Shown: positions 15,394 through 24,579, counted from the first letter of the stretch. The stretch: 64,000 bases of DNA from Robiginitomaculum sp. (GCA_021776525.1 JAJFFT010000005.1:62001-126000); one strand, 5' to 3'. The notes: generated from the sequence alone by a model not told the origin. Translations and numbers: made by a program.

Positions 15394-17742
15394 CTAGCGC
15401 GAGCCAAACGAGCCAAGTGTCACCAGCGTGAAACGGACCCCAATAGACGCATTCGGGGTCAGTGTTCTGTCTGTGGTGTTGTTGTTGCGATAGGTGATTT
15501 CCAATGAAGAACAATCGTCTTTGTAAATCAGCCCCAGATTGATACCGGTGGCGCGTTTGGCGGCCAAATCACGGGTTGCACTGCCCATGATGGACCAGTG
15601 TTTGGTCAGGCCCAACGTGGCCCGACCTCGGATTTCTTCGGTGGGCCGCCCAGAGGCGATCGTATCATCAAAGTTCAAATAACCAACCGAGGCATTGAGG
15701 CTGTGTAAAACACTGCCCAGTGGGCCAAGTTGTTCTTTTTTCAGGCGTAATGACAGGTCTGTTTCAATGCGTTGTACGCTGAAATTATCCTTGTCGAAAC
15801 GAGCGTGGGCGCGAAATTTCAAGGACTGTCCGGGCGAAATTGAAAACGTGCTGACATAGTCAGATGTCTTGCCACGCAGGCCCGAAGCCAGTGAGAAATC
15901 AGTATTAACCCGTGAACGGAAGACTTGACCTGCCAACAGTGAAACTTCGCCGTTTTCGCCCCACCGTCCAGAGATGCGGCCGCCGACATTGGCCCGCAAG
16001 CCACCCTCCCAGCGGTCAAACCCCGAAAAACGATTGGTGGAAAACAGGCTGGTGCCGTCAAACTCTACTGCAATGCTGTCTTCATTGGGGAGAATCGATT
16101 TCTCTGTGGCAATGATATTGCCACCGGCATCTGTCGAAAAACTGGTGAATGTACCAACACCGTCGCCATTGGGACTGGCGGCAAGTTGAACAAGTGGTTC
16201 AATTGTCCAGCTGACATTGCGGCCGGGGCGGAAAAACGGCCAGCGAAAATCAACACCGACCACACCCAAAGCCCGCGCAAGCGAGCGATTATTGGTGCCA
16301 AGGTCAGCAAAGAAATCTGTATTATGAACCTGATAGAGATCTGTCCGGCCTTGGGCAAATGGACGCAACACCATGCCGGTTCTGGAAACCATCCGGCGTG
16401 ACCAGTCCAATGACAAAGAAGCCCGGCGGCTGTCTGTGCCATCAATCCGGGTCAGGGTTGCCGTGTTGGCCCGCAACAGAGCCTTGCCGCCAAAAAATGG
16501 GTCTTCCAAACGTTGGCGAACATCAAAAAGCGGTCCAACAATAGGGAATTGGTCGTCCACATCGCCAGCGCGCAGGCCCTGAAAGCGAATAATGCCGCCC
16601 TGGGCAAAGAAGTTTTTGCTTTGGCCCTGGGTGTAAATCTGGTTGTTAAGGCGCAGGGAATTGGTGCGATAAATGCCCCGTGTTATGCGTTCTCCGACCA
16701 GGTCATAACGGCGTAAATACAGATCATCTGTTACCCCGGCGGCGCCAAAGCCCCAATCCCATTTGTCTGAAATTTCAAATTTACCAGAGGCAAAAATGTG
16801 GCCACGAATATCGCTATTGCCAAATTTAGTGCCCTTGCCGTCGAAGTCGCGCTCATAGGTGGTGCTGCCTTCGACCTTGATTTGTCCGTTATGAAAATTA
16901 CGGCGCAACTCGCCCTGCATAAGCGGGTTCAGCTTGGTAAACACTCTCGGCGTAAACGTGGCATCCGCATAGGGGCCAAGCACTTGATAATAAGGCAGTT
17001 CGAGAGAGACGCCATATTTTCCGGATTGGCGAATTTGTGGAAACAACAAGCCGGACCGTCGCCCGGATTCTGGATCAGGATGCGAGAATATTGGTGAATA
17101 AAATACCGGGATACCTTTTACCTCAAGCACCGCATCACGGTAATTGATCATTTTGGTGTTTTGGTTTTGCACCACTTTTCTGGCCCGCAGCCGCCATGTT
17201 GGCTTGTGGGATTCGTCGCCCTCTTTTGCGACACAAGCGTGGCAGGCCGTGTAAAAAGCTTTGGTCAACGTGTTGCGGGCGCCGTCTTTGGAGTGTGTGG
17301 CCTGTGTTGCGCCAATGGTGGCATTGTTGGCCAACCGCGCAAAAAAGGCGAGCGCCACAGCCGAGCTTAGATCGTCGCTCAATTCCATTTCTTCGGCGAA
17401 TTCGACCGTTCCATCGGTATCGACAACAACCACATGGCCAATGGCATGAATGCGTTTGGTTTTTTGATAGTAATATAGCGTGTCGGACTTCAGAATGCGG
17501 TTTTCAAAATGCGCCTCGACATTGCCACGAGCGATATAGCGCTCGTTCTCTGCATCATCGATCAGCTCGTCGGCTTGTAACAGAACCGGGGGTTGTTCCT
17601 GGTCCTTGGTAGTGTTTTTGGTGTCGTCCTGTGCGTATGCCGCTGGTGCAACAATCAAGGCAATAAGCAGGGCCGACAGCGCACTATACAAACGTAGGGA
17701 CGTTGAACGGTTTGGGCGAAACTGGAGTGGAAAATGTCCCAT
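15394..17742 (-). CDS. lptD: LPS-assembly outer-membrane protein LptD
   Basis: LptD is the outer-membrane beta-barrel of the Lpt bridge and, with LptE, inserts LPS in the outer leaflet. From the ATG at 17742 it is 782 residues with a signal peptide (ALSALLIALIVAPAAYAQ). An OstA/LptA-like domain follows (VLLQADELIDDAENERYIARGNVEAHFENRILKSD, split here by family boundaries). After it comes the YSPIFSHPDPESGRRSGLL segment and a long barrel ending ASIGVRFTLVTLGSFGSR. The frame is open 38 codons further upstream, but that part lacks a signal peptide. It is cotranscribed with lptG upstream and surA downstream. Confidence 0.95.
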   Translation of the reverse strand: MGHFPLQFRPNRSTSLRLYSALSALLIALIVAPAAYAQDDTKNTTKDQEQPPVLLQADELIDDAENERYIARGNVEAHFENRILKSDTLYYYQKTKRIHAIGHVVVVDTDGTVEFAEEMELSDDLSSAVALAFFARLANNATIGATQATHSKDGARNTLTKAFYTACHACVAKEGDESHKPTWRLRARKVVQNQNTKMINYRDAVLEVKGIPVFYSPIFSHPDPESGRRSGLLFPQIRQSGKYGVSLELPYYQVLGPYADATFTPRVFTKLNPLMQGELRRNFHNGQIKVEGSTTYERDFDGKGTKFGNSDIRGHIFASGKFEISDKWDWGFGAAGVTDDLYLRRYDLVGERITRGIYRTNSLRLNNQIYTQGQSKNFFAQGGIIRFQGLRAGDVDDQFPIVGPLFDVRQRLEDPFFGGKALLRANTATLTRIDGTDSRRASLSLDWSRRMVSRTGMVLRPFAQGRTDLYQVHNTDFFADLGTNNRSLARALGVVGVDFRWPFFRPGRNVSWTIEPLVQLAASPNGDGVGTFTSFSTDAGGNIIATEKSILPNEDSIAVEFDGTSLFSTNRFSGFDRWEGGLRANVGGRISGRWGENGEVSLLAGQVFRSRVNTDFSLASGLRGKTSDYVSTFSISPGQSLKFRAHARFDKDNFSVQRIETDLSLRLKKEQLGPLGSVLHSLNASVGYLNFDDTIASGRPTEEIRGRATLGLTKHWSIMGSATRDLAAKRATGINLGLIYKDDCSSLEITYRNNNTTDRTLTPNASIGVRFTLVTLGSFGSR

Positions 17743-17920
17743 GGGCAGTGTATTGCGTCCTCTTATTCCAAACCGGAAACTCTGTTTAATCCGGACACCG
17801 TTTGCCTGGCCAGCTTCTCTTACGCGTTGATCATCAACCGAGCGTACCCGGTCCATTAACTATGGCGATCTTCTAAACGAACTCGGGTTAGGCGTCCATG
17901 GCTGATCGCTGTATTTTACC

Positions 17921-19024
17921 CTAACCATCCTCCAAAATGGTGATCCGGGCCAGGCCCGCCAGAAATACAAAGACCGGCGCCGCCCATATGGCCACCACGG
18001 GCGGCAAAACCTGTGTCGCCCCAAGGGTTTGCAAAAGGTCACTGGCAAAATAAAGCGCAAAGCCCGTGGCACCGGCGCTGATTGTCAGGCGCAGGGCACC
18101 GCCCAGACGGACCAGTTTGAATGAAAACGCAGCGGCGATAAGCGCCATTGCGGCCAGGGTCAGTGGCAAGGACAATAGCTGGTGTAGTTGCAAGGCATAG
18201 CGCCGCGTGCTGAACCCAGCTTTTTGAGACTCTGCAATCATGTCGGGTAGGGCATAAATGGACAACGATGAAGCCCGAACCGAATCGCCTAATAACGCCG
18301 AGGGGGCAGTTCTGGTCGGCAATGCCAGTGTGTCATAGCGTTTTGTTTTATCATAACGCGATGTATCCGTGGCGTTCTGTAGTTGCCAGAAACCGGGCAT
18401 CAAAACGGCTTGCTCAGCGTCAATGCGGTGTTGGACTTCGGGGGTGCCATCGTCCAGAAGCCTGTAATAATAAAAAGTTACGCCAAAAAGTGTTGAGGTC
18501 TGCGCGGAGACATCCTGTGCTCGAATAACCACAATGCCGTCGTCTACGGCTTCGCGAAACCACAAAGTTGTATTGACCTTCTGGCTGCTGTCATCGCTTT
18601 CTACGTCCAGTAGAGAAATGCGGATGCGTTCAAATTTGGCGTTCATATCTGCGGCTATAGGGTTGAGTGCACTGGTGCTCAGAACGCCGAGCAACAGGGC
18701 AATCAGCACTGCGGGCATGGCAAATTGCCAGGCCGACATAGTGGCGGCGCGCATGGCCACCAATTCGCTGCGCCGGTTCATGCGAAACATCACCCACATC
18801 ACCCCGAACAGAACAATAAAGGGCAGAGTTTGTTCAATCATGCCGGGCAGCTTTAACGCCGTAAGGTGCAGAATTTGCAAGGCGCCGACATCCGGCTGTG
18901 CATCCATGCGTCGGGATAATTCCACATAATCAACCACAAAGACCAAAGAGCCAATAACACTGGCCGCCAGGGCAATGCCTTTGGTGATCTCAACAAACAG
19001 GTATCGAAACAACAATAAGATCAT
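17921..19024 (-). CDS. lptG: LPS export permease LptG
   Basis: LptG is one of the two inner-membrane permeases of the LptB2FG transporter that extracts LPS from the inner membrane. The 367-residue protein has N-terminal membrane helices (FVEITKGIALAASVIGSLVF), a periplasmic beta-jellyroll middle, and three C-terminal helices ending LAGLARITILEDG. It follows lptF with a 4-bp overlap, the usual lptF-lptG order. LptG rather than LptF is assigned by order and by similarity of the N-terminus. Confidence 0.92.
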   Translation of the reverse strand: MILLLFRYLFVEITKGIALAASVIGSLVFVVDYVELSRRMDAQPDVGALQILHLTALKLPGMIEQTLPFIVLFGVMWVMFRMNRRSELVAMRAATMSAWQFAMPAVLIALLLGVLSTSALNPIAADMNAKFERIRISLLDVESDDSSQKVNTTLWFREAVDDGIVVIRAQDVSAQTSTLFGVTFYYYRLLDDGTPEVQHRIDAEQAVLMPGFWQLQNATDTSRYDKTKRYDTLALPTRTAPSALLGDSVRASSLSIYALPDMIAESQKAGFSTRRYALQLHQLLSLPLTLAAMALIAAAFSFKLVRLGGALRLTISAGATGFALYFASDLLQTLGATQVLPPVVAIWAAPVFVFLAGLARITILEDG

Positions 19025-20133
19025 GTGGCCACCATCCGGCCCGCAGGTTTGCCCAGCCTGCCTTTACTCAGCGTCATCCATAAACACAGCCCAGCCACAA
19101 AAAGCGGCAGTGCGTATTGTACAACGTTCAACGCCGGAATTTCTGCCGCCACGGCCTCGATTGTAAAGCCCAGAAGGCGCACCAAAAGGGCCAAGGTTCC
19201 GACCGCCAGCAAACGCCGCCCATATCCCATGCGATTGTAATCGCCGCCCAGTAAGGCCACCAGCGCCATCAGCGCCATCGTCAGATTATAGAGCGGCGCG
19301 GCCAACCTCGTATGGCCTTCGGCGTAGAGCGCATTGGCGTTCTGACGGTCCCAGTAATTGCTGGGGTCGGGATGAAACAGCTCGCCCAGATAGCGGTCAG
19401 AACGTTTGTAAATCAGCTCGCCCTGCGGTTTGATCACGCCGCGCAATTCAAATGTTGTCTGGGTGAATTCCAATATTTCCAGCGCGCCATCACTGGTCAG
19501 GCTTTGCCGGGTTACATTGCTGAGCGTCAAAGCGGGGTTGCGCTGGGTTTGCACAAAAACACCGCTTTTAGCAAAATAAGTCAGCGGCTTATTCCGATCA
19601 CGACCATCGTGAATCATAACATCATGCAAGACGCCGTTCTCAACATCTCTGGCAAAGATTGTCAGGTTCAATGCCGGGGAGACAAACTCGCCGGGGCGTA
19701 CAATCGACGTGGCCAGATCAGAACGCACATCGTAAATGGTCTCGCGCATGACGCGATAGGCGGTTGGCTGGACCCATGTGTTGATCAGCATATTGAACAG
19801 GACGGCCAGGGTGGCAATACGCATGACCGGCGCGATGACCGCCCACCGTGTCATACCGCCGGCAAAGGCGACCATATATTCATTATCGACCTGCAATCGA
19901 TGCACTGTATAGGCAACTGCAATGAACAGCGAGAATGGCAAAATAATCGAAATCAGTTGCGGCAATGCCAACAGAGTAATTTTCAGATAGGCCAGAAAAC
20001 TGGCCTGATCATCAACAATGATATCAAGCGCGGTCAGGCTTTGGGTGAGCAGGGCCAGTGCACTTAAAACCAGTGTGGTCATCACCAGCGGGCGGAAGGT
20101 TTCGCGTATAAAATAACCTTGCAGTGTTTCCAT
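19021..20133 (-). CDS. lptF: LPS export permease LptF
   Basis: This is a 370-residue YjgP/YjgQ permease, the partner of LptG in the inner-membrane LPS exporter. The start METLQGYFIRETFRPLVMTT matches family N-termini; the frame continues 37 codons upstream in sequence with no membrane-protein character. It has N- and C-terminal helix groups around a periplasmic domain. It is first in the lptF-lptG-lptD-surA-pdxA-rsmA run. The divergent pepA starts 170 bp away. Confidence 0.93.
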   Translation of the reverse strand: METLQGYFIRETFRPLVMTTLVLSALALLTQSLTALDIIVDDQASFLAYLKITLLALPQLISIILPFSLFIAVAYTVHRLQVDNEYMVAFAGGMTRWAVIAPVMRIATLAVLFNMLINTWVQPTAYRVMRETIYDVRSDLATSIVRPGEFVSPALNLTIFARDVENGVLHDVMIHDGRDRNKPLTYFAKSGVFVQTQRNPALTLSNVTRQSLTSDGALEILEFTQTTFELRGVIKPQGELIYKRSDRYLGELFHPDPSNYWDRQNANALYAEGHTRLAAPLYNLTMALMALVALLGGDYNRMGYGRRLLAVGTLALLVRLLGFTIEAVAAEIPALNVVQYALPLFVAGLCLWMTLSKGRLGKPAGRMVAT

Positions 20134-20303
20134 ACCAGAACCAGAACCGAGATACACACACACCGTTTCGGTGTGATGCCACTGCCGCGCAGCGTCTCTT
20201 GCTGATATGGCTTCGGCCCGGCGAAAACAAGACCTGTATAGCAAACCTTGCCTTTAATTGTGAAAGTCCTAGGGTCGTTCCATTGCATATGGGGTAAGGT
20301 ATA

Positions 20304-21776
20304 ATGAAGGTCGAATTTTCCAGTTCTGTAAAATATGAAGGCGCCGTAGCAGCGCCGGTCTTTGTCGATAACCGTCACAGCCTTGGTGCCGACGCGCTTG
20401 ATAAAGCCAGCGCCGGGGCCATTAGCCGTGCACAAAAAGGCTCGCGCTTTACCGGCAAAGCGGGTCAAGCTATTGAAATTAAAGCGCCATCGGGCGTTGA
20501 TGCGCAAACCGTGGTTCTTGGCGGGGCCGGTGATCGCGATGCCGCTGATGCGCTGTCCTGGGAGGCCTTTGGCGCGCGCGTGCTCAAAGCTGTACAGATG
20601 AGCGGTGCCAGCGTGCTGGAATTTGATATGCGCGAACTTGATGATGCGGCCTGTGCACGGGTGGCATTTGGAGCGCTTCTGGCGGCCTATCGGTTTGATA
20701 AATATCGCACCACGCTGGCGGATGATAAAAAGCCATCGATCACATCCATTCGGGTGATTTGCAGTGATTCGGCGGCGGCCAAAAAGCTGTTCGCCCCCTT
20801 GAATGAAACTGCCGCCGGGGTTGTGCTGGCGCGTGATCTGGTCTCGGAACCAGCCAATGTGTTGCACCCCGAAGCCTTTGCCAAGCGAGCTCAGGATCTT
20901 GAAGAGTTCGGCCTGGAAGTTCAAATCCTCGACGAAAAAGACATGAAGAAGCTGGGCATGAATGCGTTGCTGAGTGTTGGTCTGGGATCAAATTACGGCT
21001 CAAAACTGGCGGTGATGTCGTGGTTTGGTGCCAAGGATCGCAAAGAGGCACCTTTGGTGCTGGTCGGCAAGGGCGTCTGCTTTGATACCGGTGGCATCTC
21101 GCTCAAACCGGGTGCCGGTATGTGGGACATGAAAGGCGATATGGGCGGCGCAGCGGCGGTCACCGGTGCTATGCGCGCGCTGGCCGGGCGCAAAGCCCGC
21201 GCCAATGTGATCGGCATTATTGGCCTTGTTGAAAACATGCCCGATGCCGCGGCAACCCGGCCAGGCGATATTGTCACATCGGCAGATGGGCAAACCATTG
21301 AAGTGCAAAACACCGATGCCGAGGGCCGTCTGGTTCTGGTTGATGCTCTGTGGTACGGCCTGCGTTACAAGCCTAAGCAAATCATCGATTTTGCAACACT
21401 GACCGGGGCGATTATCATCGCGCTAGGCCATGAAAACGCTGGTATTTTCTCCAATGACGATGCGTTGGCTGGGGCGCTTGATGCGGCGGGTAAATCCTCT
21501 GGTGAAACCGTCTGGCGCCTGCCGCTCGGCGCTGGTTATGACAAGCTGATCGACAGCAAATACGCCGATATGAAGAACATTGGCGGACGTGGTGCCGGCT
21601 CGATCACGGCGGCGCAATTTCTGCGCCGTTATGTAGGCGAAACCCCGTGGGCGCATGTCGATATTGCCGGCACCGCCTGGAAAGACAGCTCAGACGATCC
21701 ACGCGAACCCACCTGGGCCACTGGCTTTGGGGTGCGCCTGATGGACCGTTTTGTCGCCGAACAGTGTGAAGGCTGA
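20304..21776 (+). CDS. pepA: Leucyl aminopeptidase
   Basis: PepA is a hexameric dizinc aminopeptidase (M17) that removes N-terminal residues; in some bacteria it also binds DNA. The 490-residue protein has the M17 signature NTDAEGRLVLVDAL, the metal-ligand lysine/aspartate segment VGKGVCFDTGGISLKP, and GAMRALAGRKARANVIG. It starts after TAAGG with ATG at 20304. It is divergent from the lpt operon and is followed by holC with an 11-bp overlap, the standard order. Confidence 0.96.
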   Translation: MKVEFSSSVKYEGAVAAPVFVDNRHSLGADALDKASAGAISRAQKGSRFTGKAGQAIEIKAPSGVDAQTVVLGGAGDRDAADALSWEAFGARVLKAVQMSGASVLEFDMRELDDAACARVAFGALLAAYRFDKYRTTLADDKKPSITSIRVICSDSAAAKKLFAPLNETAAGVVLARDLVSEPANVLHPEAFAKRAQDLEEFGLEVQILDEKDMKKLGMNALLSVGLGSNYGSKLAVMSWFGAKDRKEAPLVLVGKGVCFDTGGISLKPGAGMWDMKGDMGGAAAVTGAMRALAGRKARANVIGIIGLVENMPDAAATRPGDIVTSADGQTIEVQNTDAEGRLVLVDALWYGLRYKPKQIIDFATLTGAIIIALGHENAGIFSNDDALAGALDAAGKSSGETVWRLPLGAGYDKLIDSKYADMKNIGGRGAGSITAAQFLRRYVGETPWAHVDIAGTAWKDSSDDPREPTWATGFGVRLMDRFVAEQCEG

Positions 21777-22233
21777 ATTGGCGGCGACCGAACATTGGTT
21801 TTATCACCTTGAAGGCAGCACATTGGCGTCCGCTTTGCCGCCACTTCTGGAAAAGGTTCTGGAACGTGGCTGGCGGGCGCTGATTTGTTCGGCGGACAAG
21901 GACGCGCTGGGCGAACTGGACCGGCATTTGTGGACCCATAAACCGGACAGTTTTTTGCCCCATGGCATCAGTGCCGAGCCGCGCGCCGCCAACCAGCCGA
22001 TATTATTGTCTGATCAGGGCGAAAACGAAAACAATGCCCAGATTGTTATTCTTGTGCACGGGGCCAAAACCCCTGATCTGAAGGACGTCGAGCGGTGTAT
22101 CACCATGTTTGACGGTGCGGATGAACAGGCCTTGGCGCAATCACGTCGCCGCTGGAAAGCCGCCAAAGCTGATAATGCACCGGTGTCTTACTGGCGCCAG
22201 GACGCCAATGGGCGCTGGACCAAACAGGCTTAA
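21766..22233 (+). CDS. holC: DNA polymerase III chi subunit
   Basis: HolC links the clamp loader to single-strand-binding protein. The protein is about 155 residues, with HWFYHLEGSTLASALPPLLEKVLERGWRALI in two conserved stretches and DRHLWTHKPDSFLPHG, both typical of chi. No ATG is present. The GTG at 21766 (VKAELAATEHW) is the best start, while a TTG at 21751 is also in frame. It overlaps the end of pepA. It is the last gene before a 670-bp non-coding, repeat-rich stretch. Confidence 0.88.
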   Translation: MKAELAATEHWFYHLEGSTLASALPPLLEKVLERGWRALICSADKDALGELDRHLWTHKPDSFLPHGISAEPRAANQPILLSDQGENENNAQIVILVHGAKTPDLKDVERCITMFDGADEQALAQSRRRWKAAKADNAPVSYWRQDANGRWTKQA

Positions 22234-22257
22234 ATTCGTCCATTGTAATGCACGTGT

Positions 22258-22399
22258 CCCTGGTGGGCATAACCGGGGCTAATCCCCACATTTTGCAGGG
22301 GCAATCAGGGTCTAAATGCTGTGTTTATGGGACGTTTCAGGGGCAGATGAGGGTCACTTTAGGGGTCGTTTATGGGGCGCCCAAGGGGCAATAAGGGAC
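22258..22399 (+). repeat. Phased G-tract intergenic element, copy B
   Basis: GGG/GGGG tracts start at 22298, 22308, 22329, 22340, 22351, 22362, 22374, 22385 and 22395. The steps are 10, 21, 11, 11, 11, 12, 11 and 10 bp. Counted from the 3' end this is seven tracts in register, one skipped position, then two more, which mirrors copy A at 11046-11196. The last unit (AATAAGGGAC) is shared exactly. The G-rich strand is the sense strand of holC, which stops 65 nt upstream. Four or more GGG runs with loops of about 7 nt could form a G-quadruplex in RNA or DNA. Confidence 0.7.
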
Positions 22400-22460
22400 A
22401 GCTTTTGACCCTCAAGACTCTATCCTCGGGATTACCCTTCCCGTTGCGTTTTGGCTCACC

Positions 22461-22779
22461 CTTCTCTTCGTCGTCCTCCGGCTTGACCGAAGGACCCATA
22501 AGGCAAGGCTCTATGTGCATGAATTCCCTATGGACCCACTGGTCAAGCCGGAGGGCGACGAGGGGGTGGGTTGCCTAAACTTATCCCCCACTGGTGGTCT
22601 TGGGGTATGATGCACGTCAGATGGAGGCCCCCGATACTTCGAGGGCGCGCCGCGCCACCTCAGCATGAGGGCAGAAAATAAATAACCACGCCCTCATCTT
22701 GAGGCGCGAGACGTAGACGAGCCTCGAAAGATGGAGAAACGCACAAAGGTCCTCAGGCGTCAGGCCCGGGGTCCAAAGG
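22461..22779. repeat. Composite palindromic repeat, copy 1
   Basis: There are three parts in order. (1) A large imperfect palindrome has arms 22468-22500 and 22529-22562, with cores CCTCCGGCTTGACC and GGTCAAGCCGGAGG. (2) A second palindrome (22621-22736) is built on CTTCGAG, CCTCAGCATGAGG and GAGCCTCGAA. (3) A tail carries CCCGGGGTCCAAAGG. The same order and spacing recur at 31328-31650. The CTCATCCTGAGG-type core is a repeat class I recall from many alphaproteobacteria. No coding function is visible, and I see nothing else between 22780 and the next gene at 22904. Confidence 0.75.
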
Positions 22780-22903
22780 TATGTCTCGGATAGCCCTATA
22801 ATGGAGCATCATCACTTCACAAGAAAGTCATGCGGTGTATCTGTATTGCGTCAAAGCTTTGCGCCATAATGCGCGCTGGGAATCATAGGAACAGACATCC
22901 GTT

Positions 22904-23908
22904 ATGGCCTTTGCAGAAGACAGCGCCCCGTTTGATGATTTGCGCACCCTGATCGCCAATTGCCCGGCGGCCGATGAAGACGCCCGGGCGCGTGCCTTAT
23001 TGCGTCAGGACCAGATTGCCCTGTCGGCGGGTGGCCTTGGGCGACTTGGCGAGCTGGCGGTATGGATGGCGGCGTGGCAGGGGGGCGATGCGCCCCATAT
23101 CAACCGACCCATGGTGGCGGTTTTTGCGTCGTCCCACGCAATCGCCGCCAAGGGCGTTTCTCGTTATGACAGCGCGCGGGCCCGTGACATGACCGACCAT
23201 GTGCTGGGCGGGACGGCAGCAGTCAACAAAATCGCAGCTGCCGCCGGATCAGGCCTGAAAGTCTTTGAACTGGCGCTGGAAGAACCAACCCCCGATATCA
23301 CCCAATCAGCGGCTATGGCTGAGCGCGAATGCGCCGGCATCATGGCCTATGCCATGCAGGTTCTGGAAGAAACGCCCGATGTTTTGTGTCTGGGTGTGGT
23401 TGGTGCCGGATCAACCACGGCGGCCGGGGCCATGGCATTGGCACTTTATGGCGGGACACCGGCCTTTTGGGCGGTGGCGGGTTCGGCTGTTGATGATCCG
23501 GATATGTTGGCCGCCAAGGCCGAAATTATCGCCGCGGCGGTGGACCATCACAGCGGCAATCTGGATGACCCTATGGAGGTTTTACGCCGCCTGGGCGGAC
23601 GAGAAATGGCCGGTGTGGCCGGGGCTATTCTGGCGGCGCGGCACCAAAATGTACCGGTTATACTGGATGGTTTTGCCAGTTGCGCGGCGGCGGCGGTGTT
23701 GCACCGCATTGCGCCTGCATCCATTGATCATTGTCTGGCCGGGTCGGTGACACCGCGCGATTCCCACCGGGCCATTCTGGACCGGTTGGGCAAGCAACCC
23801 ATACTCGATTTGGGGCTGGGTTTGGGTGATGGTTCGGGCGCGGCGCTGGCAATCAATGTTCTGCGCGCCGCGATTACCTGTCATAATGATCTGGGCCAAA
23901 AGGCCTGA
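22904..23908 (+). CDS. Degenerate CobT-family protein
   Basis: The 334-residue protein aligns end to end with nicotinate-nucleotide:dimethylbenzimidazole phosphoribosyltransferase (CobT). Shared landmarks are PFDDLRTLIAN, VAVFA..., GVS, AAAGSGLKVFELALEEPTPDIT, DDPMEVLRRLGGREMAGVAGAILAAR and LDHCLAGS-like SIDHCLAGS. The expected active-site motifs differ: KPxGSLG is SAGGLG (41-46), NHG is SHA (78-80), GEMGIGNTT is GVVGAGSTT (164-172), and LGEGSGAA is LGDGSGAA. Both catalytic glutamates (174 and 317 in Salmonella, from memory) are thus replaced, by Val and Asp. No other cobalamin gene is in the window. It may be a relaxed-specificity enzyme, a regulator or a decaying copy. A plain CobT annotation should not be assumed. 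Confidence 0.8.
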   Translation: MAFAEDSAPFDDLRTLIANCPAADEDARARALLRQDQIALSAGGLGRLGELAVWMAAWQGGDAPHINRPMVAVFASSHAIAAKGVSRYDSARARDMTDHVLGGTAAVNKIAAAAGSGLKVFELALEEPTPDITQSAAMAERECAGIMAYAMQVLEETPDVLCLGVVGAGSTTAAGAMALALYGGTPAFWAVAGSAVDDPDMLAAKAEIIAAAVDHHSGNLDDPMEVLRRLGGREMAGVAGAILAARHQNVPVILDGFASCAAAAVLHRIAPASIDHCLAGSVTPRDSHRAILDRLGKQPILDLGLGLGDGSGAALAINVLRAAITCHNDLGQKA

Positions 23909-23941
23909 ATTTTTTTCTCATTTATTATCGGAGACTTCCGC

Positions 23942-24559
23942 ATGAAACTCTATACCTCGGATATGGCCCCAAACCCGGAACGGGTTCATATGTTTATGCG
24001 CGAAAAGGGCATTACCGATATTGAAAAAGTCGCCATCAATATTATGGAAGGCGAGCATAAAACCCGTGAATACCGGGCCAAAAGCCCGTTTGCGCAAATC
24101 CCGGCGCTGGAGCTGGATGATGGGCGCATTTTGACCGAAAGCCGGGCTATTTGTCGGTATCTGGAAGGCCTTCATCCTGATCCAAACCTGTTTGGTGAAA
24201 CCCCCGAAGAAACCGCCTTTATCGAAATGTGGGATCGGCGGGTCGAATTTATGTTCCTGCTGCCGCTGGCCTGGTGGATCCGTCATGGGCATCCGGCCTT
24301 TACCGCGATTGAAAAGCAAATCGAGGAACTGGCCCCGCGCGGCGAAAAGACCTTTCGTTATTTCGCCAAAGTGCTGGATAAGGAACTGGAAAGCCGTGAT
24401 TTTATCGCCGGTGATCGTTTTACCATTGCTGACATTACCGCCTTTGCCTCAATGGGTTTTGCCCGTGTGGCGCGCTGGAAACCCAATGCCGACGACCTGC
24501 CGCATCTGACCGCATGGCGTGGCCGCATGCTGGATCGCCCCAGCGGGCAGAAAGCATAA
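23942..24559 (+). CDS. Glutathione S-transferase family protein
   Basis: This 205-residue GST-fold protein has an N-terminal thioredoxin-like domain (MKLYTSDMAPNPERVHMFMREKG, SPFAQIPALELDDGRILTESRAICRYLE with the glutathione-binding ES pair). The C-terminal all-helical domain carries the N-capping motif GDRFTIADITAFA. It is probably cytoplasmic and conjugates glutathione or acts as a lyase/isomerase; the substrate is unknown. It lies 33 bp after the CobT-like gene with AGGAG-like GGAGAC upstream, so they may be co-transcribed. Confidence 0.88.
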   Translation: MKLYTSDMAPNPERVHMFMREKGITDIEKVAINIMEGEHKTREYRAKSPFAQIPALELDDGRILTESRAICRYLEGLHPDPNLFGETPEETAFIEMWDRRVEFMFLLPLAWWIRHGHPAFTAIEKQIEELAPRGEKTFRYFAKVLDKELESRDFIAGDRFTIADITAFASMGFARVARWKPNADDLPHLTAWRGRMLDRPSGQKA

Positions 24560-24579
24560 AGTCTGGGCGTTGGCGGGTT

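Noticed and set aside
20300-20305. TATAAT as -10 box of pepA
   Set aside because: It overlaps the pepA start codon (ATG at 20304), so it cannot serve that gene; treated as chance.
22372-22578. 68-codon frame in the repeat-rich gap
   Set aside because: It runs through the G-tract element and the palindrome, has no ribosome-binding site and no recognisable protein sequence.
22467-22779. Insertion sequence
   Set aside because: Large inverted repeats are present but no transposase frame lies within or beside them; they fit non-coding palindromic repeats better.
22780-22903. Cobalamin riboswitch before the CobT-like gene
   Set aside because: The gap is too short and shows no B12-box-like conserved segment or pseudoknot partners that I could find.
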